A stretch of DNA of 11,168 nucleotides, taken from the NCBI GenBank assembly GCA_035255485.1, contig DATEZO010000213.1:1-11168 (forward strand), given 5' to 3'. The notes beneath the pieces are model-generated. The model was not told the DNA's origin and made no database searches. It saw only the letters and a list, made by a program, of their open reading frames with translations. A program made the translations under genes and the position numbers. This DNA comes from DATEZO01 sp035255485 (GTDB lineage: Bacteria > Pseudomonadota > Gammaproteobacteria > Burkholderiales > Burkholderiaceae_D). Of this stretch, positions 5,825 to 11,168 are shown piece by piece (position 1 is the stretch's first letter; each line of letters starts with the position of its first letter).

Positions 5825-6304
5825 ATGGAAATTATTCTGAGAAATCCAATCCCAGGTGATATTGGCTGGCTGATATCAATACATGGGAAACTATATGCAG
5901 AGCAGTTTGAATTTGATTCAAATTTTGAAATGGATATTGCCAAAAAAGTTATTGCCTTTTTGGAAAAGCAAAATTCCTTCAACATGCTCTGGATGGCTAC
6001 TATAGACAATAAACCTATTGGTTCCATAGCTGTGTCATTAAAACCTGATCAAACCGCATTTATAAATTTTTTGCTGGTCAAAACCGAATACCAAGGTTGC
6101 GGAGTTGCCAAAACATTAATGAATAAAGTCATTTCACACTGTAAAGATCGCAACATAGGCTTGTTGTGTCTTGAAACGTATAGCTGCTTAAAGTCTGCTC
6201 GAAAATTGTACAAAAAATACGGTTTTACACTTTCAACCAAGAACGCAGCCGTTAAAATGTATAGTCAATCCTTTGATCAAGAGTTTTGGGAAAAGAGATT
6301 ATAA
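5825..6304 (+). CDS. GNAT family N-acetyltransferase (AT-rich, probably acquired)
   Basis: 159 residues. The N-terminal RNPIPGDIGWLISIHGKLYAEQF resembles the acetyltransferase half of MarR-GNAT fusion proteins, here without the MarR half. Acetyl-CoA binding motif A is LLVKTEYQGCGVAKTL (84-98), with the Q-x-x-G-x-A pattern at Q90, G93, A95. Motif B follows with SARKLYKKYGF (124-134). It transfers an acetyl group from acetyl-CoA to an unknown amine. The start at 5825 gives the family-like N-terminus; the nearest GGGAG is 14 bases upstream, so translation may depend on coupling with the mazF remnant that ends at 5819. Base composition is clearly AT-rich compared with its neighbours (runs such as AAATTTTGAAATGG, many AAA and TTT codons), a sign of transfer from a low-GC donor. 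It lacks the features of TacT/AtaT toxin operons. Confidence 0.85.
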   Translation: MEIILRNPIPGDIGWLISIHGKLYAEQFEFDSNFEMDIAKKVIAFLEKQNSFNMLWMATIDNKPIGSIAVSLKPDQTAFINFLLVKTEYQGCGVAKTLMNKVISHCKDRNIGLLCLETYSCLKSARKLYKKYGFTLSTKNAAVKMYSQSFDQEFWEKRL

Positions 6305-6327
6305 AATTTAGGACAATAGGGTAGAGA

Positions 6328-6343
6328 GCAGGTTTTCACCTGC
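6328..6343 (+). terminator. Hairpin after the GNAT gene, possible weak terminator
   Basis: GCAGGT (6328-6333) pairs with ACCTGC (6338-6343) around TTTC, and the stem can be extended by three pairs past one mismatch. No T-run follows (CCCTCCCC), so it is not a canonical rho-independent terminator. It is preceded by AGGACAATAGG at 6310-6320, an extra copy of the miniature-element end, and may be part of that element instead. Confidence 0.35.
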
Positions 6344-6350
6344 CCTCCCC

Positions 6351-6456
6351 AGGACAATAGAGGACAGACTATTGCCACGGATATTCCCATGCTCCGCCGC
6401 CCTCGCCTGATGCTCGCCAATGTTCCGATGGGAAACCTCAGGGTCTGTCCTCTATT
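6351..6456 (+). mobile_element. Miniature element copy B (RAYT-derived MITE candidate)
   Basis: Terminal inverted repeats AATAGAGGACAGAC (6356-6369) and GTCTGTCCTCTATT (6443-6456) are perfect over 14 bases. The core reads MLRRPRLMLANVPM on the plus strand from the ATG at 6389, the best preserved of the three cores and close to the start of a REP-associated tyrosine transposase. Orientation is the same as copies A and C. A further end-like AGGACAATAGG at 6310-6320 suggests an older or nested end. Confidence 0.75.
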
Positions 6457-6700
6457 ATTCCCGGCTGGCATGTGAAGTATCTGGGTGTGCTGGCACTTGT
6501 CTATCTTCGACTGCGGGCTTGATATGGGCATTGGTCGCTGACAACGAAGCGGCCAGCACGGCCGACCACCATGGCTTGCCAAAAGCGGTTGCAATCGCCG
6601 ACAGGCAGGCTATAAATGCAAATACCCCTGCGATCTCCATAGGCCGATATCTCTTTCTTCCAAGAGGGCGGGCGAGATCATTATTTTCAAATGCCAACCC
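6457..6700. other. Gap before the VOC gene; one weak reverse ORF
   Basis: On the reverse strand an ATG near 6640 opens a frame of about 61 codons ending at the edge of copy B, with a hydrophobic part EIAGVFAFIACLSAIATAF and then WWSAVLAASLSA. It could be a small one- or two-helix membrane protein, with a purine-rich stretch upstream, but I recognise no family and its end runs into the repeat. Treated as unproven. Confidence 0.2.
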
Positions 6701-7120
6701 ATGTCCGATCTCGGTTTGACACACATTGCCTTGCCTGTAGTCGATCTCGACGCAAGCATTCGATTTTATGTCCGGTATGCAGCATTGCAACCTGTACACC
6801 GGCGGCCGGAGGTCGTGTGGCTTAGCGACTTGACGCGGGCCTTTGCGATCGTACTGATTCAAACCGTGGCTGTGCCGCATCCCTTGCTGCCTATCGCGCA
6901 CCTTGGCGTGGGCGTGCGATCGCGCGCTGAAGTCGATCGCTTGTGCGCACTGGCAGCGGAAGAACAATGCCTGTTGCGCGCACCCGAAGACTCGGGGGCA
7001 CCGGTAGGATATTGGGCCTTGATCCGCGATCCCGACAGCCACACGCTCGAGATCGCCTATGGACAGGAGGTCGCGTTCAGCATCGACAAAGTGCTGAAGT
7101 CCGCCGGCGCTTCTTCTTGA
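6701..7120 (+). CDS. VOC family protein (glyoxalase/bleomycin-resistance fold)
   Basis: 139 residues, one VOC module pair. It starts LTHIALPVVDLDASIRFYVRY, with the first metal ligand H8, continues to IAHLGVGV with H67, and ends RDPDSHTLEIAYG with E117. These three positions match the metal-binding residues of vicinal oxygen chelate enzymes, so it is probably a metalloenzyme (lyase, dioxygenase or resistance protein) of unknown substrate. It is soluble and cytosolic. The ATG at 6701 puts H8 where the family has it, although no Shine-Dalgarno sequence is seen just upstream. It converges with the FAD oxidase downstream, with an inverted repeat between the two genes. Confidence 0.85.
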   Translation: MSDLGLTHIALPVVDLDASIRFYVRYAALQPVHRRPEVVWLSDLTRAFAIVLIQTVAVPHPLLPIAHLGVGVRSRAEVDRLCALAAEEQCLLRAPEDSGAPVGYWALIRDPDSHTLEIAYGQEVAFSIDKVLKSAGASS

Positions 7121-7167
7121 TCGCCTACCATGATGGATGGCGACCGCATGCCTCCCCTGTTTCCCAA

Positions 7168-7238
7168 GAGCGCCTGCCAACATGCCGCTCGCCGCGCCGC
7201 ACCGTACCTCCTGGCCATCCGTAGGTTGGCAGGCGCTC
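7168..7238. repeat. 14-bp perfect inverted repeat between convergent genes
   Basis: GAGCGCCTGCCAAC (7168-7181) and GTTGGCAGGCGCTC (7225-7238) are exact inverted copies 43 bases apart, between the VOC stop and the oxidase stop. No T-run follows in either direction, so a standard terminator is not evident. It may act as a long-loop terminator for both genes or be the ends of a 71-bp relic element. Confidence 0.6.
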
Positions 7239-7266
7239 CAAAAACGCAGGGCGTGGACAGGGCGAT

Positions 7267-8658
7267 CTACGCAGAAGGTTTGATGTTTTGATTTTGCCGG
7301 AATAGATTGCGCGGATCGTATTTGGCCTTGATTTCCTTCAAGCGCCCATAGTTGGCGCCATACGCTTCGGCAATGCGACCTCCTTCGTCTTGCGTCAGGA
7401 AGTTGATGTAGACGCTTCCGGCCGCATAAGGTGCGGTGTCTGAAAAGAACGCACGTGCCCAACCGATGCATTTTTCATCTTCCGCCGGATCGCTCCATCG
7501 CGTATGCACATTCATTGCATACATCGCTTCTCGATGCGGATACGCGGTTGCGTCCAGCGCAGCGCGGTTGACCTGAGCGCCCAGCAGTCCAAGAAAAATT
7601 TCGCATTGAGGGGACGGCAATTCACTGACATAGCGAATGATCGTGTCGATCGCCTCATCCTGTAGCTCGGTGAAATTGTGGGATTTCCAGTAATTGCGCG
7701 CGCCGGGCGTCAGTAAGGGATCAAAGGCTTGTTGCCATGCCACATACGGCATGGCGCCTGCATGCTCGCCGCAGGTCTTGCCAAATCCCCGGAGCGTGTC
7801 CAGTTCGGGCTTCACGGACTCTGGCGCAAGAGGCGAGAAGAACGCCATCACCACGACTTCCTTGCCATGGACATCGGCAGGTAGAAAAGGAAGAGGAGGC
7901 GCTTGCCGCAGCACGCACCAGATGCTAACGTCGTCACGCAAATCGGGAACCAGATCACGGTAGCGGGTCAGCACCTGTTTCGCTTGGTCGAATGGAAATA
8001 CGATCAGCCCGGCGGTCACGTCGGGGCCGACTGCGTGCAAGGCAAATTCGAACATGGTCACGATGCCGAAGTTGCCGCCGCCTCCGCGTATGGCCCAGAA
8101 AAGGTCGGGATATTGGTTGGCGTCGGTCCGCAAAAGCTGGCCGTCTGCAGTGACGATGTCGGCCGATATCAAATTGTCGACCGTCAGCCCGTATTTTCTG
8201 CTGAGCCAGCCGAAGCCGCCACCCAGTGTCAAGCCGCCGACGCCGGTAGTGGAATTGATCCCCAACGGTGTCGCCATGCCGAATGATTGCGCTTCGTGGT
8301 CGAAGTCGTGCAGTGTGGCGCCGCCTTCCACATAGGCACGCCGGGCTTCGCGGTCGACACGCACTGAGCGCATGCCTGACAGATCGATTACCAGGCCGTC
8401 ATCGCAGAGCGCATTGCCCGCGATGTTATGGCCGCCGCCGCGCACTGCCAGCAGCAGATCGTGGTCGCGCGCAAATGCGACGGACGTTCTCACATCCGCC
8501 GTGCCGGCGCAACGAGCGATCATCGCTGGCCGCCGATCTATCGTCGCATTCCATATTTGCCGGGCCTCGTGGTAGCCGGCATCGTTCGGTTGAAGCAAGC
8601 ACCCCCTCAACTTCGCTTTAAAATCATCGATTACGTCACTCTTTATGCTGGTAGCCAT
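7267..8658 (-). CDS. FAD-linked oxidase with BBE domain (berberine-bridge-like)
   Basis: 463 residues from the ATG at 8658. The FAD-binding-4 (PCMH) domain covers about residues 40-210, with LLLAVRGGGHNIAGNAL; the histidine of RGGGHN (H77) is the expected 8-alpha-histidyl FAD attachment site. GGLTLGGGFGWLSRKYGL and WAIRGGGGNFGIVT follow. The C-terminal BBE segment ends NYGRLKEIKAKYDPRNLFR. The second FAD-linking cysteine of bicovalent relatives (GxCxTVG) is replaced: the stretch reads GINSTTG, so FAD should be held by one bond. Such enzymes oxidise sugars, alcohols or secondary metabolites with O2; the substrate is unknown. No signal peptide is seen. I prefer 8658 because AGAGG lies 6 bases upstream; starts at 8661, 8673 or TTG 8676 are possible. 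Confidence 0.88.
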   Translation of the reverse strand: MATSIKSDVIDDFKAKLRGCLLQPNDAGYHEARQIWNATIDRRPAMIARCAGTADVRTSVAFARDHDLLLAVRGGGHNIAGNALCDDGLVIDLSGMRSVRVDREARRAYVEGGATLHDFDHEAQSFGMATPLGINSTTGVGGLTLGGGFGWLSRKYGLTVDNLISADIVTADGQLLRTDANQYPDLFWAIRGGGGNFGIVTMFEFALHAVGPDVTAGLIVFPFDQAKQVLTRYRDLVPDLRDDVSIWCVLRQAPPLPFLPADVHGKEVVVMAFFSPLAPESVKPELDTLRGFGKTCGEHAGAMPYVAWQQAFDPLLTPGARNYWKSHNFTELQDEAIDTIIRYVSELPSPQCEIFLGLLGAQVNRAALDATAYPHREAMYAMNVHTRWSDPAEDEKCIGWARAFFSDTAPYAAGSVYINFLTQDEGGRIAEAYGANYGRLKEIKAKYDPRNLFRQNQNIKPSA

Positions 8659-8954
8659 CATGCACCTCTGCATCAAAATATGTGATCAAGGGCATCATTC
8701 CCGCATTGCGCGCGCGACACCCGCCATGGATCCCATCAGGATCGCGCTCGCACTGTGAAAGATCATGCGGGCTAGCACCGTATGCACTTGCATACGCCAT
8801 GCGTCTTTCATCATAGGACTGCTGCATTTCGTTTTTAGGTGAGTTGTAATCCGGCGTTTGATCTTCCTCAATGCGACGATAATTCGCTTACGGTGCAACA
8901 TTTCGTTCGATTCCAGAAAAAGAAGAGGCTGTATCGATGGCTATCCGTTTGCGT
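8659..8954. other. Upstream region of the oxidase; no convincing gene
   Basis: A reverse-strand frame of 68 codons (8901-8695) is basic at its start (MLHRKRIIVALRKIKRR) and ends 36 bases before the oxidase start, but it has no ribosome binding site and no family I know. Oxidase promoter elements are not clear to me. The right edge meets the miniature element at 8955. Confidence 0.3.
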
Positions 8955-9118
8955 AGGACAATAGGGGGCGGACAATAAGGACAGATCACGGTTTTCAGAT
9001 CAACTGCGGCGACAATTTATCGCCACGAATATTGCCATGTTCCGCCGTTCTCCCCTGATGCTCGCCAATGTTCCGATGGAAAACCGTGGTCTGTCCCCTA
9101 TGGTCTGTCCCCTATTAT
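8955..9118 (+). mobile_element. Miniature element copy C with doubled ends
   Basis: The core 9018-9098 matches copies A and B and reads MFRRSPLMLANVPM from the ATG at 9037. The left side has two end motifs in tandem (GGACAATAGGGGGCGG at 8956, then GACAATAAGGACAGATC from 8970), and the right side also has two (GGTCTGTCCCCTAT twice). Inner ends pair through ACGGTTTT/AAAACCGT. A small stem GGCGA/TCGCC lies in the left part. The right end is 15 bases from the stop codon of the hydrolase and may help to end its transcript. Confidence 0.75.
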
Positions 9119-9132
9119 TTGGGCGCCGGATG

Positions 9133-10011
9133 CTACGCCATCCCGCGTTGCGTGCATTGTTCCAGCCAGTTCAGCGCCTGCTTCCACAATGTCGGCTGGA
9201 ATTCAGGGCGGAAGAATCCGAAGTGGCCAATACGCTTGGCTTGCACCTCGTTCGGCTCGATGTAGCGGCGCTCCACGATCGCATTCTTGTAAAAGTCGTG
9301 CAGGCTGTCGATGCTGCGCCGGCTCATCATTTCGTCGTCGCTAAAGCTCATGGCGAGCACCGGCACCCGGATCTTCTCGTAGCCGGCGCGAATCGGCTCG
9401 CCCTTGCGGTCGACCACATAGTGCGGGCTCTTGCACCAGCGCGCCCACTGGTAGATCACGCCCTTCGGCAAATCGCCGACCATCCGCAACTTCTTGCCGG
9501 GGAAATAGCCGTACAAGCGGGTGCACAAGGGCGCAATGAAGTACCACATGAGCCAGACGAAGCGTTTCAGTTGCGGTGCGTTGTCGCGCCAATAGCCGCT
9601 GCCTGCGGCAACCGTGATGATGCCGTCAATCAGATGATTATCCGGTAGCAGACCGGGCAACTGGCCGCCGAGCGAATGTCCGATCACCAGCAGCGGCACC
9701 TCGCGCTGCCAGGTCCTGGCATGGTGCAATGCGGCGTTGTAGTCGCGCTCGGCCCAGTCGAACAGGTCGGCCTTGAAGCCGCGCAGCGAGCGCCGGTAGC
9801 GCGCCGGCACCGATGCTCCCATGCCGCGATAGTCGAAGGTCAGCACCGCAAAGCCCTGCTGCGCGAGAAAGCGCGCAAAGGGGAAATAGAATTCCTGCTT
9901 CACCCCCATCGCGGTCGGCAGCACGATGACCGCTTTTGCCTCGGCCGCAGGCGTAAACCGGTTGGCGGCCAGTTTGTATCCATCGTTTGCATTGACGGTG
10001 ATCGGTTCCAT
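9133..10011 (-). CDS. Alpha/beta hydrolase (COG4757-like)
   Basis: 292 residues from the ATG at 10011. The nucleophile elbow is GHSLGG with S113. The acid is D225 or D226 in SFSDDE, and the base is H263 in GHFGFFR. The early FDYRGMGAS is the oxyanion-side loop typical of the fold. Such proteins are serine esterases or lipases; the substrate is unknown. No signal peptide is seen, so it is probably cytosolic. I prefer the internal ATG at 10011 because TGGAG lies 6 bases before it and relatives start with a short strand followed by NANDGYKLAANRF; longer forms from 10041 or 10080 are possible. It diverges from a TetR gene and shares its control region, so the regulator probably controls it. Confidence 0.85.
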   Translation of the reverse strand: MEPITVNANDGYKLAANRFTPAAEAKAVIVLPTAMGVKQEFYFPFARFLAQQGFAVLTFDYRGMGASVPARYRRSLRGFKADLFDWAERDYNAALHHARTWQREVPLLVIGHSLGGQLPGLLPDNHLIDGIITVAAGSGYWRDNAPQLKRFVWLMWYFIAPLCTRLYGYFPGKKLRMVGDLPKGVIYQWARWCKSPHYVVDRKGEPIRAGYEKIRVPVLAMSFSDDEMMSRRSIDSLHDFYKNAIVERRYIEPNEVQAKRIGHFGFFRPEFQPTLWKQALNWLEQCTQRGMA

Positions 10012-10130
10012 CGTCGGCTCCAGAAAAAATTGTTCAATCATTGGCAGCTTCGCTTCCAGCCAGATTGCCGCGCGATACATCTTTACCGCGGCACTTTTCC
10101 TGCGCTAAGGTACCGCTGTCAAAGCAAACC

Positions 10131-10167
10131 TTTACAGAACATTATTCTAGAATATAATTCTAGTCAA
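10131..10167. promoter_or_regulatory. Divergent promoters with TetR operator
   Basis: Plus strand: TTTACA (10131-10136), 16 bases, TATAAT (10153-10158), a strong sigma-70 promoter for the TetR gene. Minus strand: TTGACT (complement of 10162-10167), 17 bases, TAATGT (complement of 10139-10144), a plausible promoter for the hydrolase. The 17-bp palindrome CTAGAATATAATTCTAG (10147-10163) contains the forward -10 box and lies between the reverse -35 and -10 boxes. A bound TetR dimer would block both. An overlapping ATTCTAGAAT palindrome begins at 10144. Confidence 0.65.
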
Positions 10168-10181
10168 GTGATTACCTCAGC

Positions 10182-10766
10182 ATGAACACAGTGAAAAAGA
10201 GCAGGAAGCAGGAAATCCTCGATGCGGCACTCGCCTGTTTTACCGAGCACGGCATCGAGGCGACCACCATCGACATGATCCGGGAACGCTCGCAGGCCAG
10301 CGTCGGCAGCCTGTATCACCATTTCGGCAGCAAGGAGAGCATTGCGGTCGCGCTCTATCTGGATGCGCTGCGCGAGCATGGCGAATGCCAGCAATCCTTG
10401 CTGGCAGCGGCACGCAGCGCCGAAGAAGGCGTCAAGGCGATCGTGTACGCGTATATAGACTGGGTATCGGCCAATCCCGACAAGGCGCGTTTCGTGCTGT
10501 ACAACCGCGGCGCGCTGACAAAAAGCGAGGTCAAAGCTGAACTGGAAAGCACGGCCAAAACGCGTGTGTCCGATGTGCTGCACTGGTTCCAGCCGTACCT
10601 GGAAAGCGGCAAGCTGAAAAAGCTGCCGACCGAATGCCTGCCTTCGCTGATTATCGGGTCGGCGCACGACTACGCGCGCCTGTGGCTGGCGCGCCGGGTG
10701 AAGACCGATATCAAGGCTTATCGGGAGGTTTTCGCGGAAGCGGCCTGGAATACGGTGAAGTCATAA
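10182..10766 (+). CDS. TetR/AcrR family transcriptional regulator
   Basis: 194 residues. The N-terminal TetR_N domain (about 6-52) reads KQEILDAALACFTEHGIEATTI, with the recognition helix region in SQASVGSLYHHFGSKESI (37-54), the most conserved part of the family. The rest is an all-helical ligand-binding and dimer domain with VYAYIDWVSANPDKARFVLY and LWLARRVKTDIKAYREVF; the ligand cannot be read from the sequence. The start at 10182 is the first ATG after the promoter. No strong Shine-Dalgarno sequence is seen. It is divergent from the hydrolase, with a palindromic operator over its own -10 box, so it should repress itself and the hydrolase until a ligand, perhaps a hydrolase substrate or related ester, releases it (inference). 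Confidence 0.9.
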   Translation: MNTVKKSRKQEILDAALACFTEHGIEATTIDMIRERSQASVGSLYHHFGSKESIAVALYLDALREHGECQQSLLAAARSAEEGVKAIVYAYIDWVSANPDKARFVLYNRGALTKSEVKAELESTAKTRVSDVLHWFQPYLESGKLKKLPTECLPSLIIGSAHDYARLWLARRVKTDIKAYREVFAEAAWNTVKS

Positions 10767-10879
10767 TCTGAGCGGGCATGAGCTGCGACCGCATCGGCAA
10801 CGCGCCGCCATGCGCCGGACGCAGGCAGGCCCGCGCAGCGTGCCCGCCGCGCCCGGTCCGCTACGGTAAAATCCCGCGT
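10767..10879. other. GC-rich spacer after the TetR gene
   Basis: Very GC-rich, without an ORF I can support. No clear terminator. It ends with GGTAAAATCCCGCGT directly before the ATG of the glycosylase remnant and may hold its old promoter. Confidence 0.3.
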
Positions 10880-10997
10880 ATGCCTGCCGCCTCTCCTGCA
10901 TCTCCCGCCTTGCTCGCCGGCTTCCCGCCGGCACTCGACCGCAGACCCGTATCCTGATTCTCGGCAGCTTCCCCGGCGAAGCGTCGTTGGCTGCCCA
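10880..10997 (+). pseudogene. DNA-deoxyinosine glycosylase, frameshifted N-terminal remnant
   Basis: The ATG at 10880 opens MPAASPASPALLAGFPPALD, then the frame breaks near 10941-10945 and stops at TGA 10955-10957. Shifting frame by one restores TRILILGSFPGEASLAAQ, the conserved start of the DNA-deoxyinosine (hypoxanthine) glycosylase family, related to mismatch-specific uracil-DNA glycosylases, where ILGSFPG is the active-site entry motif and Q-Q-Y-Y should follow. One base seems to be lost between the CGC and ACC codons. Similarity ends at GCCCAA (10993-10998), exactly where an attC-like hairpin begins, so about 130 residues are missing. These enzymes excise deaminated bases in DNA repair; this copy cannot work. 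Confidence 0.7.
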
Positions 10998-11055
10998 ACG
11001 ATTAAGGTTAGATCGTGATCGCGAAGCGAGCCACGATCTGTACCGGTTGTTGGAC
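10993..11055 (+). repeat. attC-like hairpin at the break of the glycosylase gene
   Basis: GCCCAAC (10993-10999) fits RYYYAAC and GTTGGAC (11049-11055) fits GTTRRRY; they pair at six of seven positions. Inside, AGATCGTG (11010-11017) pairs perfectly with CACGATCT (11032-11039), and TCGC-GAA-GCGA forms the tip. Total length is 63 bases. Order and spacing fit an integron attC site, but a palindrome from another element cannot be excluded. Confidence 0.45.
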
Positions 11056-11149
11056 AGGCCCGGCTGGTCGATGTGCCAGTCTCTGGAAATACCTTTTTGA
11101 ATGTCGTCGTGCGCCCAGGCTTTCAGTAGTAGAAAGCCGGTTTGATCCG
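11056..11149. other. Tail region, nothing recognised
   Basis: A reverse-strand frame is open here (AWAHDDIQKGISRDWHIDQP), but I know no family for it and the window ends before it could be judged. Confidence 0.2.
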
Positions 11150-11150
11150 A

Positions 11151-11168
11151 AACAATAGGGGACAGATC
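11151..11168 (+). mobile_element. Miniature element copy D, left end only (cut by window edge)
   Basis: AACAATAGGGGACAGATC matches the left terminus of the other copies (compare GACAATAAGGACAGATC at 8970). The orientation is the same as A, B and C. The rest lies outside the window. Confidence 0.55.

Noticed and set aside
5825..6304. GNAT as a TacT/AtaT-type toxin paired with MazE
   Set aside because: The protein resembles MarR-linked acetyltransferases, and known GNAT toxins use RHH antitoxins; the mazF stump explains the MazE.
6455..7471. 338-codon reverse ORF across the VOC gene
   Set aside because: It is antisense to a clear VOC protein and shows low-complexity, Arg/His/Gln-rich translation typical of a shadow frame.
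8695..8901. 68-codon reverse ORF upstream of the oxidase
   Set aside because: No ribosome binding site and no recognisable family; kept only as a note in the gap entry.
9037..9648. 203-codon forward ORF starting in copy C
   Set aside because: Its first residues are the transposase-like core of the miniature element, but it then runs antisense to the hydrolase gene and has no transposase motifs.

Overview
The window suggests a beta-proteobacterium, probably of the order Burkholderiales (perhaps Oxalobacteraceae). This rests on gene families and protein style only: a spermidine synthase end, a YjgN (DUF898) plus M48 peptidase pair, a COG4757-type hydrolase beside a TetR regulator, and moderately high GC. 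The assignment is an inference. There is no rRNA, tRNA, CRISPR array or complete insertion sequence.

Layout. At 2-349 is the 3' end of a spermidine synthase. At 358-520 is a composite repeat with two hairpins. At 716-1835 are small cassette-like genes (DUF6506, SRPBCC/AHSA1) with integron attC-like signals; the SRPBCC stop codon lies inside an attC-like GGCTAAC box. At 1872-2183 is a wrecked ABC ATPase gene. At 2221-4464 is a leftward operon, yjgN then an M48 zinc peptidase. At 4771-5390 is a repeat-dense intergenic region: a RAYT-like miniature element, then a second copy of the composite repeat split by two smaller palindromic elements. At 5479-6304 are a MazE antitoxin, a 28-codon stump of mazF, and an AT-rich GNAT acetyltransferase in place of the rest of the toxin. 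At 6351-6456 is another miniature element. A VOC protein (6701-7120) converges on a BBE-type FAD oxidase (7267-8658). At 8955-9118 is a third miniature element. At 9133-10766 an alpha/beta hydrolase and a TetR regulator diverge around a 17-bp operator that covers the promoter signals. At 10880-10997 is a frameshifted, truncated DNA-deoxyinosine glycosylase gene that stops at an attC-like hairpin. The window ends in a fourth miniature-element terminus.

How it fits together. The genes are short accessory modules (detoxification or oxidoreduction enzymes, a regulator-hydrolase pair, toxin-antitoxin remains, an acetyltransferase). They are separated by same-orientation copies of a roughly 105-165 bp element whose core still reads like the first codons of a REP-associated tyrosine transposase. 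Pseudogenes cluster beside the repeats. The region looks like a genomic hotspot shaped by small mobile elements, not one pathway.

The most interesting structures are the two-hairpin composite repeat (with a compensatory base-pair change between its copies), the miniature element family, and the attC-like hairpins without any integrase gene in view. All family assignments come from reading motifs; none was checked against a database.
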